From: Ciona savignyi
Lineage: Eukaryota; Chordata; Ascidiacea; Phlebobranchia; Cionidae
NCBI GenBank assembly: GCA_000149265.1
Contig: CH002044.1
Coordinates: 1,177,844-1,241,843, forward strand
Reading direction: 5' to 3'
Length of the DNA stretch: 64,000 nt
Both the position numbers and the translations under genes were made by a program. Positions 44,859 through 58,107 of the stretch are shown piece after piece (positions within the stretch are counted from its first letter, which is position 1; every line of letters begins with the position of its first letter). The notes under the pieces are model-generated. The model was given only the letters and a program-made list of their open reading frames with translations. It did not search any database and was not told the origin of the DNA.

Positions 44859-47166
44859 ATGGGAGATAAGGAAGAAATAGGTGTTCTCTATGGCAAGGAT
44901 TTTGAAGACATTCTGGGCCAACTACACGTAGGATTAGAATGTGAATTTTGTTCCTATGAGGCTGCTACCACCAATGACATGGAGATTCATTTAAATGCGC
45001 GTCATTTTAATTTCGCTGTGAACTTTTATCACAATGACCAACTAGGTTTGTAAATTGCATCGCTTTTATCTAAGCATTTTTCTTAGTTGGTTACAGTATT
45101 GGCAGATAAACGTCCATGAAAGAACTCGAGATCAAATTCAAAACCATCAACAGTTGATGATTGACTGGTCATTTGATTTTGTCTTAATGGGCAAGACACT
45201 GATTTGACGATTGCCCGTGTGTTAACCCACTTGGTTTTCCCATTCACGGGGATAAACATGAATATCCTATCCTTTCCTACACTTGGTAGAAGTCGTCTGA
45301 ACCCAATGGATTAATGGATTGAATTAAAACGTCTTATTCTCTCAGTTACATACATCCACTGTGTTATGGTGGAAGTAAAGTAACGATGAGCACAAATACC
45401 ACTTTTTTTGAATTTGTTTTATTGCAGTAATAATAAACTGTCGATGGATTTGGTGTGTCTGCAATTGGACAAATAAAAATATATTATCTTGAAATGTATT
45501 TTATTTTAATAAAATTTGCATGTTCTATTTAAACAGCTTGGACATTACCATGCAAAAAGGATTGCGTTGTGCGAAAATCGAGTAATGAAGTTGGAAGGGC
45601 TCACTTCCACTGTCCCTTCTGCAAGCACGTGTACTTACGTTCACAGTCGTTCAGGTCGCATGTAAAGCATAATGCAGGTACTGTATTTATAGATGTTTAC
45701 GAAAATATATAGAATCGTGGGCCAGTTAACCATACATATTTATTAACTCTCTCAGTTAAATCCGTAGGTATCTATGGGTAGGTTGAATGAGAAACAAATC
45801 CTTTGTAATTTTTTTTACTGTGCTTGCAACGTGTTCACCTCTTTCTGTCCGGCAGATTAGTCTGTTGGTTTAGTGCGTCGCCTTTCAACCGAAGGGTGGT
45901 TGTCCGAAACTGGTCGCTAGCTAGTCGGTTGTGTACTTGGGCAAGTCACTAAACGGACATTGCCAGAACCCAGCGGATTAATGTGTTTTACCAAATTTAA
46001 GCAACATGTGAATCATACACAACACACTGCAATAGTTCCGGTAACCCGACGGTGGGTGCGAGGTAATCTGACAATTTCCCGTGTGGTAATCCCATTGGTT
46101 TTCCCATGAATGGGGATAAACACTAATACCCTAACCTATCCTCTAAAATTCTGTAGGATATTGTGCGCCAGAACTAACACCCGAAAAAAAAGAAAACAAA
46201 ACAAAGACGGGTAAAGTATTACATTTTGTCAATGCTTTTATTTTAGGCCTAAACACATCTCAGCGTAAAGTGTATAATTTGTAACTCTTTCACAATGCAC
46301 ACATTGTATTTGCTTGATTTAATATAGCGCTAAAACGTTGATTGTTCAAAATATCTGAAATAATGTTAGTGGAATTGCATGGAAACTGTGCAAGACGTTA
46401 ATCATTAATTAATACAATCGAGTAGATTATTTCAATAAAACACACTGCCGTAATTTCGGAAAAGTACATCCATGTAATGTAACAATGGGTAATTTATCTA
46501 ATGATTTAAAAATATGTTGTCATTTAGAAAGATGATTAGATCAAAATCAGCCTCGAGCTTGTCAGTTGTGAATGGCAAGATATTTAATTGACATTGCTGA
46601 CCAGTGTTCGTATTATAACCCTGTGTTTTCACATTATATGGGGGTAAATAACAACTTTTTGTACAAATATCCAATAAATCCAAACCGCTCAACAGAATTA
46701 ACTCTGAGTTCCACAGAAAAGAAAATAACCGACCTTAGTCAAAATCCCATCACATTAGAAGTAGGATGTGGTAGTTCATCATCTCCACAAGTGGTACCAT
46801 CACCAAAAGTTGCACTTTCTGGGAAAGTATTGCTTTCCCCGCTTACAAAGAGACGTAGAATATTTAACAAGGTTCAAGTAAGTATAAATTTACAAGAACA
46901 TTTGGTTTTAAATATTGAAGAAGTATGCATTTATATTAGTCGGTTGTTAATTGCTGATTTTGTTCGGTCAGGATTCCCCTATACGACCTCTTCAATTCTT
47001 GAGTAAAAATGTAACCCATCCGGCACAAAATGGAGAAAGCGACAAGGAATTCTCCAACTTTGGTTTCCTAGTGGCATCCAAACTAAAGAAATTACGGCCT
47101 GAGAAAAGTGATGAAGCAATGCATCACATCATGGACTATTTATATCGATTACAGTACTCAAAATAA
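44859..47166 (+). CDS. C2H2 zinc-finger protein with C-terminal BESS-like motif (252 aa)
   Basis: Five exons in phase: 44859-45045, 45537-45677, 46157-46210, 46696-46877, 46972-47166 (759 nt). Exon 1 encodes MGDKEEIGVLYGKDFEDI and a finger-like CEFCSYEAATTNDMEIHL, closing with a second His. Exon 2 holds a clear C2H2 finger, FHCPFCKHVYLRSQSFRSHV then KH. Exons 3-4 are Lys/Ser/Pro-rich with a basic patch TKRRRIF, a possible nuclear signal. Exon 5 ends in an amphipathic helix, FGFLVASKLKKLRPEKSDEA then MHHIMDYLYRLQ, which resembles the BESS protein-interaction motif. A nuclear DNA-binding or chromatin-linked role is inferred. I do not recognise an orthologue. It is transcribed divergently from TAF8, 2.46 kb away. 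Confidence 0.78.
45205..45275 (+). repeat. SINE tail fragment in zinc-finger gene intron 1
   Basis: Carries 'tgacgattgcccgtgtgtta', 'cccattcacggggataaaca' and 'tgaatatcctatcc', the SINE 3' end with its TATCC tail start. Confidence 0.65.
45845..46140 (+). repeat. Composite tRNA-derived SINE, best copy, in intron 2 of the zinc-finger gene
   Basis: The tRNA-like head has 'tagtctgttggtttagtgcg' (A-box-like) and 'gtggttgtccgaaactggtc' (B-box-like). The body includes 'aacccagcggattaatg' and 'catacacaacacactgcaat'. The 3' part is 'cgaggtaatctgacaatttc' and 'cccatgaatggggataaaca', then 'tatcct'. It matches in order the fragments throughout this window and resembles the composite SINE described from Ciona. 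Confidence 0.75.
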
Positions 47167-47393
47167 GTACCGACAGTTTATTGGAAAAATTAATCCAAGT
47201 GTCAAGCTATATGAACTACCCGAGTATTTTAAAATCACATTTATCTGAAGGTCAGATAATTTCATAATTGTACACTGTATATAGATTTGTATTAAGTTAA
47301 AACCGCTAGGAGTGTAGTCGCGCAACCAACCCAATACCCAGGAGTTGACTGTTGAGTTAACAGCGTTTTATATAAACTAAAATATTCTTTAAA

Positions 47394-47399
47394 AATAAA
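47394..47399 (+). terminator. Probable poly(A) signal AATAAA for the zinc-finger gene
   Basis: AATAAA 228 nt after the stop codon; a second AATAAA-like site follows at about 47442. Confidence 0.45.
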
Positions 47400-47705
47400 G
47401 AATTTTTAAAACTAGACAAGCATTTTTACTCTGTCGCCAAATAAAGGTTATTTTGATATTGTTTTGAAGATGTGCTGTGTGTGCCTATGGGGGAGGGCGT
47501 GATATAACGATTGTCCATGCGAGTATAACCTCTTTACATATCATTTTTAATTTCATAGTATACTTTTACCAATTATTTTTGGAGCACATAGTCATAGAGT
47601 AACAATGACAAAAACGTTCGTCCTATTTATGGTGCCGAAAATTCCCCACGGTTCGTACACCTAAATTTTCAAATGCACATCTAGTATGTCTAGACCAGCA
47701 AGAAT

Positions 47706-47790
47706 ACTACAGTAAGTGTCATCTATAGTTTAACTCCTACCATTTGTAAAACTACTCTGAGAACGTAAGTTACGCTTGTGCAAGCAAGCA
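47706..47790 (+). repeat. Weak remnant of the tandem-repeat element 5' end
   Basis: 'agtgtcatctatagtttaac', 'taccatttgtaaaac' and later 'gcaagcagaaata' follow the order of the element's 5' end, but with low similarity. Confidence 0.3.
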
Positions 47791-47956
47791 GAAATAGAGA
47801 CTACTTTCAATCAATTACCCTACCTATCTATCCAATGCAAACTCACCCCACTAAAAGGACTATTGCTCAAAATTCAGCCGATGAAAGTCTTAAGATTATT
47901 TACAGTTAAAAAATGAAGCTAGGATCTTTAACATGAACTCAAAGCCCTTTAAAATT

Positions 47957-48194
47957 GCGGTACCTCTAAATACTACAGGACCGCTTGGATCGCATGGAGC
48001 GCTTGAATCGCTTGGAGCGCTTGAATTGCTTGGATCGCTTACTATACTTCGTAATTACAAAAGCAATGATATTTATGTTAGGGTTGCGGTTAAAGTTAGT
48101 TCTGGGGTAAGATTAGTGTTTGGGGCAGGGTTAAAATTACCTTTCATAACAATCTAAGTGATCCAAGCGGTCCTGTAGTATTAAGAGGCACCCC
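47957..48194. mobile_element. MITE with about 33-bp terminal inverted repeats
   Basis: The left arm includes AATACTACAGGACCGCTTGG; the right arm is its reverse complement, CCAAGCGGTCCTGTAGTATT. The left inner part has imperfect repeats of 'gcttggagcgcttgaat'. The interior (about 48083-48135) is the reverse complement of the core found in the MITEs at 31576 and 37505. Confidence 0.7.
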
Positions 48195-49356
48195 TAAAAT
48201 TGTGCTTACAAATTTTAGCTGGTACTCATTCGTACATTAGGTACTTTTCAAACAAATTAGGTAAGAACTGCACACTCAACACCTTTATTTCACGAAATGC
48301 TGCTGTACTATTACCAAACCTGCACAGCTAAAAAAGAAACACTGTGCGAAGCCTCCCACATGCCGTTTTAATGAGATTAATGCTACCTGATTTTGTCATT
48401 ACTTAACATCATAAATCGTCGTATTAAAATGCTATCTAAAACGCTTATTTTTATTAGTTTGTACGTGTTAATATCTTATTATACTGGTATTGAATCAAGT
48501 TGGGTAGTGTGATGCAATATTTGCAATTTAACTTGAATATGTGCTATTGCAGTTTTAAATTTCCGTTTCTTATTTGAATGTTGGCATGAAAAAACACTGT
48601 CCATGAATTTCCCTTATGATGAATATCAGAACAACCTTGTTTTGTCCGCACTATCTTGTTCTGGTATATCTTTGATATATCAGGAAACAATTATGTGTTA
48701 CCTGTTTACACTATCTCTTGTTTTCCTCTTTCTGACTATAAAAATATATCCTCCGAAAATATCTGCGGTAATGGTGGAAATACAACGCAATGTTTCATTT
48801 TTATATATTTTTAACATATAATTCCAGTTACATTATGGTACTAATGGACGCAGTTACAACCAAACAACAAATTGAAGAGATTGTTCACGGCTATCTTTAA
48901 CTTGGCGGTGATACCGGTGGAAGGGTGCTGTAAAATAATACAGCAATTTAGTTATCTCACACCAGACCAGAACAGGCTACAGTTTAGGTTTTGCTATTCA
49001 TGTTTATCCCGGGGATAAAACAACGCGACGAGTGAGTAACCGTAAGATATAGCAGTAGTGACAATGTAAATACGAAGAAGGTGTTGCGATAATTTTTCTC
49101 ATCCAAGTCCAATGGGTTTAGGCAGCTTTTGCTATGTACCGAGCCCAAGGTTATAATCGACTGGCTCGCGCGCGACTCATATCAATTTTACCACCTTTCG
49201 ACCGATGGTAAGACGCGTTACTAGTGAACTAAGCGGAAATAGGTACGGTCATGTTCAAGTCGTGTGAAATAGAGGCACGGCTCAATTAAAATTAACCGTA
49301 CATGTAAATCCGGTATATACCCGCTCCCCAAAACGTGGTTTTTAATATTTCTTACG
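48195..49356. other. Spacer, no gene
   Basis: AT-rich. A 72-codon hydrophobic frame at 48603-48821 has no support. GC rises near 49100-49300 without any recognised feature. Confidence 0.4.
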
Positions 49357-52300
49357 TCACCACCTGCTAGTGTCCGATGTAGTGGATCCACTATCGCTTT
49401 CCGATGACGTAATGCTTCCTTGTTTTGTCGCTTTCCGGGTTGTAACTCGGGTTCGAGTTTTCATTGATCGCGGTTTTGTCGGGGTAAGTTGTTGCGGTGG
49501 CGATTTGGAAAGAATTGCCTTTGGAAGACGCTTTCGTGCGCTTACCAGGGCGAGCTGTAATGAATTTGGTTATTGTTATAAGGTTATGTAAGATGGTTAT
49601 GACATTAAAAAATGCTTTAAGCTTTCTACAAATACTATGTACGTGCTTAGTTAACGACTTTACAGATAGCAATTTGTATTTACTTGTTGTGTAAGACCTT
49701 TACAATTAGGAGTTTGTATTCACTTGTTGTGTAAGACCAATTTACACGACGTGTCACCCTACCTTTTTGTTAACAACACATAAAACATCTTGAATGGGAA
49801 GGAAGAAGCCATGATTTTGAGCGCAGAAGAAGTAGCGTTTGCCATGTAGGTATCCATCGTGCTTGCCATCTGATAATAAAAGTTAAATTTAGAACAAATC
49901 TTGCTAATAAGTTATGCGCAGAAATATATCTGGAAGTAACATTGAGAAATATACGTTAAAACACATGCGCGAAAAGTTAAATGTTTCTGAATTTAGGCCA
50001 TATTCCTTATGCAGCCTGAAATATTTATTTCCGTCCCAAAAAAAGGTTGTGAAATTATTTTTATATGAGATCCAGTTTGGCTACTTACCGCTGCGGTTAA
50101 GTTCCAGACCAATGTAAACCACACTGGGTGAGCCGACACCGTCCAAATGACCGATATACCGAACCACCCCCGTTTTATTTCCTTTTACCAGGACATGGTC
50201 GTTTTGTTGAAGCTGAAGTTTTGTACTGAAAGAAAGATAAGGTAAGTCCGAATCATTGGCAAGTATAAGGCGTTTCGTCTGTTGTTTACTTTTTTTGCAA
50301 TAATACATTCCTGGTTGTGGCCTGTTTACGTAGTTAATATGCAGACTATGTGTTAAGGTGCCGAGCCCAAGATTAAATTCAACGTTAATGTTACAAGATT
50401 AAATTTGGAGTAAATGCAGAGTTAAGAACTAATTTCATTATATATTTAGTTTAATTGTATCAATATACATATCCCATTGTGTAAATTCACTTCCGGCCAT
50501 ACTTTTGTAAACAGACGAGTTTTCGAAGATCTCTCAGAACCGGGTTCTTGCCTGAGCTGTCAGTGACGTAAGGACTGCAGGCAAAGCCAAGCACACCGCT
50601 GCTTCTGAAGAAAGTCGTGCACATCTGACACTTACAGCCGAGTATTGGACCAGGAAATATTGATGTACGAAAAGCACTTTCCCTGTGAGGATAAAAATCG
50701 TTTTAAACTACAAACAAATCACACTCTTTTTAGCTTTTCAAGATTTTTTTATAGGAAGAGGCACTTTTGGTTCTGGATTATTTACACAGACGAAGAATTA
50801 AAATTCGATACAGGCGATATTGGTTACAATAAATGCACCAAATAAACTACTACTAAATAAAGATGTTGTATGTGTTCCCTTTAATATTAAGGCAACAAAA
50901 AAGAACTATGTTAACTTACTTTGAATTTAATCTTGTAACTGCTGTGCCCGGTATAATTGGAAGCAAACTATTTTCTCTTGAACCTTTCGATTCGCGTCGT
51001 TGATGTATGACGTCATCATTTTCGTCACTGTATACGTCATCGGTGGCGTCATCTTGTGCCTCAATGCTGTAGTTATCCTCTTGCTTTAGTCGTTCTTCCT
51101 CTTGTATTCGTTCATATTCCTTCGCCTGTGAACGGCGGTTGGACAAGTGGTTAGAATGGTTTCATTTTTGCTTTAAATTGAAAATATTTAAATAAACGAA
51201 TAATTTTGTTGCGGATATACATATAGTAAAAAAATGACATCGGAACAAACTGGCAGATTTAATTTCCCAGCGTAAATCGTAGTATCTTGTGAAAGGTGTT
51301 TTAATATTCTGCTTAGAGGCGGTTAAATCTTGCGGATAAAGTCAAAGTGAGTCTTCTGCTGAGTTACTGAATTCTGACCTTATACGCTTTAGTCAACGTC
51401 GAAATTATATGCACTTTAAAAGTGGGTGATTTGGGCCCGTTTAGTAGTTCACGTGTGTATGTTCTTAATTAAAATTGCGTATATGTATATTTAACAAACC
51501 GCTGGCAGCTACCATCCGGTTTACACATAGAATACGCCAGTACATATATTTTTCTGTATACTTAAACTAAAAGCTTTTAAACCGTATCCATTCCATATAT
51601 TTTATAGTTATAGAAGATCAGACAAAATATAGATTACCTGTATATCTTGGATTGCTTTCTGCAGCATAACGATTTCTTCCTTCGCTTTTGTAAGATCGTC
51701 GGTTATTGACATTCGGATCCCTGTGTCCTCCATAACTTTCATTTTCAGTTGTTCGTGCTTTAACTCCAGAGATTTGTAGTTATGTTCAAGGTTTCTATGC
51801 TCGAAGTAACCCAATTTGGAATGTAGCCTACAAACAATGGATAGACACATTAGATTTACATATAGGGTTTAAGGGTTAAAGTGGTAAACCGATTCTTTGC
51901 CATCAAACACATCGCAAATCAGTTAGCCAATTAGTGTGTAAACGTAGAAAGTAACCAGTTAACTAAAAATGCTTACCCACATTATTTAATTATACTAGTT
52001 TACGTTACTATTTTGTCGCTTTTTAATGGAAAACATTGTTCAATAGAATATTTAAAGATTTTTTTAAAGGCCAAGTGACCCACAATATAAAACTAAAAAA
52101 ACAATTAGCCTATACTATAAGAAAATAACCGTTATCAAAGTAAATGCACGACTCAGTATAGTGATTAATATATTCATTTAAAAAATTAAATCGTCTATAA
52201 CCTTTAAATACTTATTAATTTAAACTGAAGTATATTTAAGCTTTAACCCTTTAACAATGAGAAACAAAAACTTGTTTTTTTGGCATGTAATATTAACTAC

Positions 52301-55300
52301 CAAATGTTCATATAATGGAGAACGTATTTTTAAGGACGTAAAATCAATGTGACTCAGTATAAAAATCAATTGGCAAAATAATTTAAATTGATCGATGACA
52401 AGTTCACTCACCTAGGTCCATCACCAGTGTTCAATCCAATGGTCGATTTGCCGGGGTTCTGCGACGACGAACTGACACTCTTGGGGCACAAACATGTCAC
52501 AGCGAAGTTCCTCCCGCACTCAAAGTCTATAAACGGTATGTCGGAACAGGGCGGAGGCTGTAAAATGTTTGATTTGTTGTTTGACAGTGGAATCACACAC
52601 AAAATCGTTAAAGTATTTTTCGGGGGCATCGACACAGCCCAACATACAAAACAGGGGTATAGAGTGGGCTATAATACACTGGTGTACAACAATTGTTTTA
52701 TATAAACTGGTTCTTAACTTGCTCCACAGACATGACCATATTCGTTCCGGTATATAGCAATATATTTTTAGTGCATCCGAAAAGCACGGCCCTTAACGGG
52801 TATTGCCAAGAGAGCCATTGGAATCTTTAAGAATTAGTAAAAGGTTAAGCAATAGCATACCACTAATATTTTATTATCCACCATAATAACAAAAGCATGC
52901 CGTTAAACTGCGATGTGCAGTTTTTGCTGCTTTTGCTTTTCCCTGTCATTGTTTTTATTGACGTTCATACATTGACCGCTTTTTATTTAACTGGAATTTT
53001 TAGAATAAAAAAAATCATCATTGTCCTTTAATGTTTCTTTCAAACATAATATTTCCGATAACCGAAGTATGAAAACTTGACATTTTGAGCTATATCATGG
53101 CGCAATAAACATATTGTATAATTCCTTACCGTTTCTGGTTCATTTTCATCCCTCGCCCTTTGCTTAGTACATGAGAGCGTCATGATCTAGAAAAACACGC
53201 ATGTCATATTTTAAAAATATATACCACCTAATCGCACAGAGACTTAGACTATATCTCTCTTATGTACCACTCGTAAAATTGAAAATTAATTTTCATAATT
53301 ACGCGATTTTGCGCAAATGAGTGTTCGGTCCAAGTGGATAAGTGACAAAATGAACTATTCCACTTACGATACGGGACTGAGAGGCGTGTGACCGCCAAAC
53401 GTGGGAAAAACCGGTTTTAAGTATGTTTTTTTTCATTATTTTAACAATTACAACAAAATTGCCTACTTTAAAGTGGGATTTTTAGTATCATGCAACAAAT
53501 TTTAAAAAATAATTATTTTCGTTTTTTTGTGAATTATGACTTATAAAAGGGAAATCCGATCTATATACAAGATATAAATTTGTTTCGTAAAAAACACGAT
53601 TCGGTATTATTTTATTATTAAAACTATAAGTAATATTACGATCATAGTAAAGAACACTTTTGTAATATTTAATTTATTTAGTTAAGGCAAAAGAATGTCA
53701 TTATACATCTTTCAGATTTAAATTATTGATTATAAGTAGGGTTGCCACGATATATCGATAATCGCGAATCGCCTTATTCGAAAACAAACTGTAGTTTTAT
53801 TGTCATTAAGAAACACATTTCAATCCTTTAAAGGCGTTTAGTTTAGATGTTGGCAATTCCCCATGTTTACTAACGATAATCCCGATTATCGCGATATGTG
53901 ATCCTCGATTATTGATACTTTATTTACAAGTAAGAACTAGGCTATCGTTGCAGCCCTAACTATAAGTTTGATTACTTTTATTCACATCAATTATACAATA
54001 GGACAGCAGCGGTTACAAACGTATTGGTTTATTCTCTACGCATTCAAAAAATGTCCGATTCCAATGGGTTCGAATGGATTTAACAATTTGGCAATGCAGA
54101 CGAACAAACACATATAGGATATATCTCCGTCAATATACCTGCCGATATCTAAGCATAAAGGTCATATATTCTAAGCCAATAAGCAGATATCTCGCCTTAA
54201 AGTGGTATTATGAATTATTTGTGTTTCAGTAGAAATTCGGTTTGCCAACCTACCTCGGTTTGAACAGCAATTTCGTGCGTGTTGTAAGTTTGCGAATGCA
54301 TGTCTTGTATGGATTGCATGCTAAAGTCACATGTCTCTGGCACAGGCGGTGATGGACTCCTTGGCACAGCTTGGTTTTGCAACAAGATAAGAATCTCTTT
54401 GTTTTTCTCATCGATTTCTTGTTCGAGTCTGAGAAATAATATTGTGATTATCGCAAGTTAAATCTAAAATGTACCCCATAACAAAAACTAAACGAGCCGG
54501 GTAGATTCTGATTATAGATATGTTATTGGGGCATAATCTATAAAACTATTTAGGTAATAATACCGCAACAAAAAAGGCAAAACAGTTTACATCAATACTG
54601 ACCTAAGGCAAAGTACAAAAGAATCAAAATTGTTGACTGGTATTTAGAATACACTTACATTTGCACATAACTATTTATTAAGTATACCAACCGACCTCGA
54701 AGTAAAGCGTATGTTTTTCTTAAATTGTCTAACAAAAAAGCAAGTATATAATTTATTGAGACGTTTGAGCATGTTGTTTTAATTCATTATTGATTCGAAA
54801 AGATGGATCTACCTGTTTTTATCTTTCAAAAGGTCAGCAACTTCAGCGCACAGCGCAACCACACCTCGGCGGGAAGCTCTGATCACGAATGCCACAGCTT
54901 GTGATGCGGTCGATTTGTCTGTGCTTACATCGGCAAGCGGGATGTCTTCGTCTGTAAGTCGTGATATCAGTCTTAAAATCAAAAGGGATCCCAAAATTTT
55001 AAGGTACGGAAACCATAAATGGGACAAAGTCGCTATATATATATCAGTGTTAATTCAACTGTTTTCATCACTCAATACGTCGCTTAACGGACGTGGTCGA
55101 TGGGACAAAACTAAACCAAGCCCCACGAAAAATAACATGTACTCGTTTTTAAACAATTCGTGAAAAAATGTATCATTTTTAAAATTAATTATTTAACCCT
55201 GCCCTCAAAATCATGATCATTAGCTCGAAATCATGACAATGTACATTTATCTGAGAGAAATTCATTTATCCTGTTGAAATAAGTTAAAGCGTGTTAGGTG

Positions 55301-56552
55301 TGTCTGCACGACCCAGTGGTCTAATCACTTAAGTTTTATAAATGTAACAATATTGCGGTTATGCTGCCGGTAACTTGTCAAAGGAGAATCGGAATGTTAA
55401 CGCGAACGCCGTCTCAACCCATTTCAGGTATTTAAAAGATTTAAATAAAATGTTAAGTCACGCTTGCTTATTCGGACTATGCAAAACTATACCATCCTTT
55501 GTACTAATATTTGCATATCGACAATTATTTATTTAAAGCATTTTTCAAATGCGCTCTACAATATAATTCAGTTATATCCACCGCTGACGATGTATCACAT
55601 AAGTGAGTGTAATAAACTTTCTCACAAACGGTGATAAAGGTAATCCATATATTACCACTATAAGTTGGCCCCTTGAAACCTTTAGTTGCCGTATAATGAC
55701 CAGTTTGGCTGTAAACAGATTTGAGCTAACAACGAGTCACGCATCGCATTCAAGTGTATCTGTTATAGCCTCACACGTTGGCGACAGCTTACACGCTAAT
55801 GGCGGATCGATTTATTTTGATTGCTAATCACTTCCCAAAATGGTGGTAACATGCTATTATGTAAACCCAACATAATAATTCTAATGTAGCCTAGCAAAGT
55901 AGAGACTACAATATTGGAATAATTAATCGAGGAAATGTTTTCTAAACAAAGTAAAATTAAAAATATGTTTTACACCTAAATTTCTAAAAATACATGTAAA
56001 TATGCGTAACAGACATTACATACTTAATGAAAACGCCGACAGCTTGGCTTGTTGTCATGTACTTAACGATTTGAGAAATATTCGGGGGCAAATAGTCAAT
56101 ATATATGACAGCTACATTTCGATAACTGTTTTAGTTATATTTTACAATTTTAACATTTGTTAGTACTCCGTCTAACACAGCTACTGATATTATAAATGCT
56201 ATTTGAATAAGGCTGTTTTACACTTTTATAATTCATCTAATATTCATGATAATAGGGAAAAATTGCATTTGTTGAACTAAGAGTATGCATTCGATTGCTG
56301 TGTACAGACTAGTAAATTTCTCGTTATTATCAAAATATATATAAAACCAGTATTTAAAGCAAAGTCCGATTCTGTTTTGTCTGCGTTTTTTGCAATTAAC
56401 GAAATTACTTCTTGCGGCCAAATCTGGTGCTTACTATTCAAGTCTTGCCAATCTAAATCCATTGCCTCGTCTATTGCTTCTTGAAAAGGCTCTAAAATTT
56501 CCAACGAAGGAGTCTTCTTTGCAGCACCAACTTTGTTACGTTTTGAAAACAT
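49357..56552 (-). CDS. Coiled-coil protein with C-terminal CAP-Gly domain (490 aa from the first Met seen)
   Basis: Ten exons, all in phase: 56552-56435, 54951-54813, 54428-54254, 53186-53130, 52557-52412, 51827-51638, 51125-50920, 50225-50089, 49869-49763, 49554-49357. CAP-Gly domains bind the ends of alpha-tubulin and EB proteins, so a microtubule or centrosome role is expected. The domain covers exons 8-9: NDHVLVKGNKTGVVRYIGHL, then VVYIGLELN, SDGKHDGYLHGKRYF and NHGFFLP. The usual GKNDG core reads GKHDG. Before it lie helical, charged stretches likely to form coiled coils (LEQEIDEKNKEILILLQNQ; MSITDDLTKAKEEIVMLQKA; KEYERIQEEERLKQE). The C-terminus is basic, then SSESDSGSTTSDTSRW. The first exon starts at MFSKRNKVGAAKK, but an upstream continuation is possible. 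I cannot name the family member. Confidence 0.82.
53738..53960. mobile_element. hAT-like MITE in a CAP-Gly gene intron
   Basis: Starts AGGGTTGCCACGATATATCG and ends with CTATCGTTGCAGCCCTAAC, the familiar AGGG-TG-ACGAT terminal pattern of small hAT elements. TATAAGT lies directly on both sides (53731-53737 and 53961-53967), in line with an 8-bp target duplication that has lost one position. The interior is rich in 'cgattat' self-complementary sequence. Confidence 0.7.
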
Positions 56553-57983
56553 GTTTTTGATGGTAAACACAATAATGAATTCCTACAATATATCTCTATA
56601 TTATCCACTGTTAAAAGTTAAATCAGATTACATATAATTAGGATTTTAGTTGTATTTTTTTGTAAGACGGTTATATGTCCTTTTTACTGAGCCTAAATCG
56701 TTTTTCTGCTACATGGTTTTCCTAACTTTCATCACGATTTCCAACTGAACAGTGCACCTATACGTTTTGCGGAAACAATAAAGAATTCTACAAGCATTCC
56801 TATAAGTACAGGTTAACCCCCATTACCTCAAACGACCTGTGCCTTTTATGTGGTTCAGTCTAGGATAAAACCGGAACAATACTGTTTACCGCACAATGAC
56901 TGAAACTAGTCCTGGCTTATTCAATTTTGATTAAATTTTTATGAGTCTAGCTCACGTGATTCATGCATAATAGACTCACGTTGCGATGGCAACAGCTGCA
57001 CACGTAACTATGATATTCAGTCAAGGTACAGGTTGTTGTTTACACATTTATTATGGTAACCGCGTCTTGTATAAACGCACTTTATGATGTAATTTTTTGG
57101 CTAAATTGCCTTTTCCGACGCGTAAATGCAAAAGGGAAATTGGAAGGTATGAAATAACCGCGCACAGTCTTATTGTTTTAAGTGATCAGTGTTACGTATC
57201 AACTTATAAAAAATGTCTAAAAAATACAAGAACTTCACAGTAAAGTTACTCTCGGCGCGTTCTCTTTCTATGAGTTTGTTCTGCATATATTATACGCACC
57301 ATTGGCAAACTAAAGAGGGTTCGCATAGCATAGAAACTAAACACGTATATCGCCACCGTAAGGTTTAACGGCCACGTCGTTTTTTTCTTCCTAATTTGTA
57401 ATGTGTCTATCCACTGACGTGTTTTAACTACTGTAGTTTTGCCGTTTTATCTTGTCTCCTTAATTTAAAATAATTGTTTTATTCTTCTTTATTGTAACGA
57501 AGGAGCGAAACTATATGAGCTGTGTTTATTTAGGTCTAATAAATGAAGAGGAAACATATAGAATACTGCAGAAAATTTAATATAGAAATGTTTTAGTGTT
57601 TATTTTAGGCTACAGTTATTTTCACCCGTATGTGATAAATCGAGACTCGTGTTTGTCCAAAATTCTCAAAACCAGACAACTTGCGGTAACTGCGGTTAAA
57701 TATCCTGAAATCTAGCCACGGTTGTTAAATAAAACGACTTATTTCGTAAATGGCCACTGCGAACTAATTTTAAATAGGCAAGAATGTAAATTCATGCTTA
57801 TGTAGTAATCAATGTTTAAAATAGAACCTGTTATTTTTAAAAATGTTTTGCCTGTCGCATGGTTGTTTGTTCATACTACACGGTATATAGGCCTATTTCA
57901 GCATACAATTATTGAATATACGCTTCAAAAACTTGTTGTTTTTATTTACATTTTTAATTTATGCCAATTGCAAATGTAAGACC

Positions 57984-58107
57984 TTTTTTACTGCTGAATT
58001 CGAAACCAAGATGCGCTTTCTATTCGGACCGTTTTTGTCCAGAAGTTGGTATATGTATCGGTCGCGTTAACCATCCGGCCCAATTGTCTACTTGGCCACA
58101 CGACCGT
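57984..58107 (-). repeat. Short tRNA-like retroposon
   Basis: Minus strand: ACGGTCGTGTGGCCAAGTAG, 'gggccggatggttaacgcga', the shared middle 'ccgatacatataccaact', then a weak B box 'ttggtttcgaattcagca'. Its A-box region carries a small internal duplication. Confidence 0.5.

Noticed and set aside
47933..48157. Frame with Leu/Gly/Ser repeats (LGSHGALESLGALELLGS)
   Set aside because: It lies in the arm and interior of a MITE; the repeat comes from the element's short internal direct repeats.
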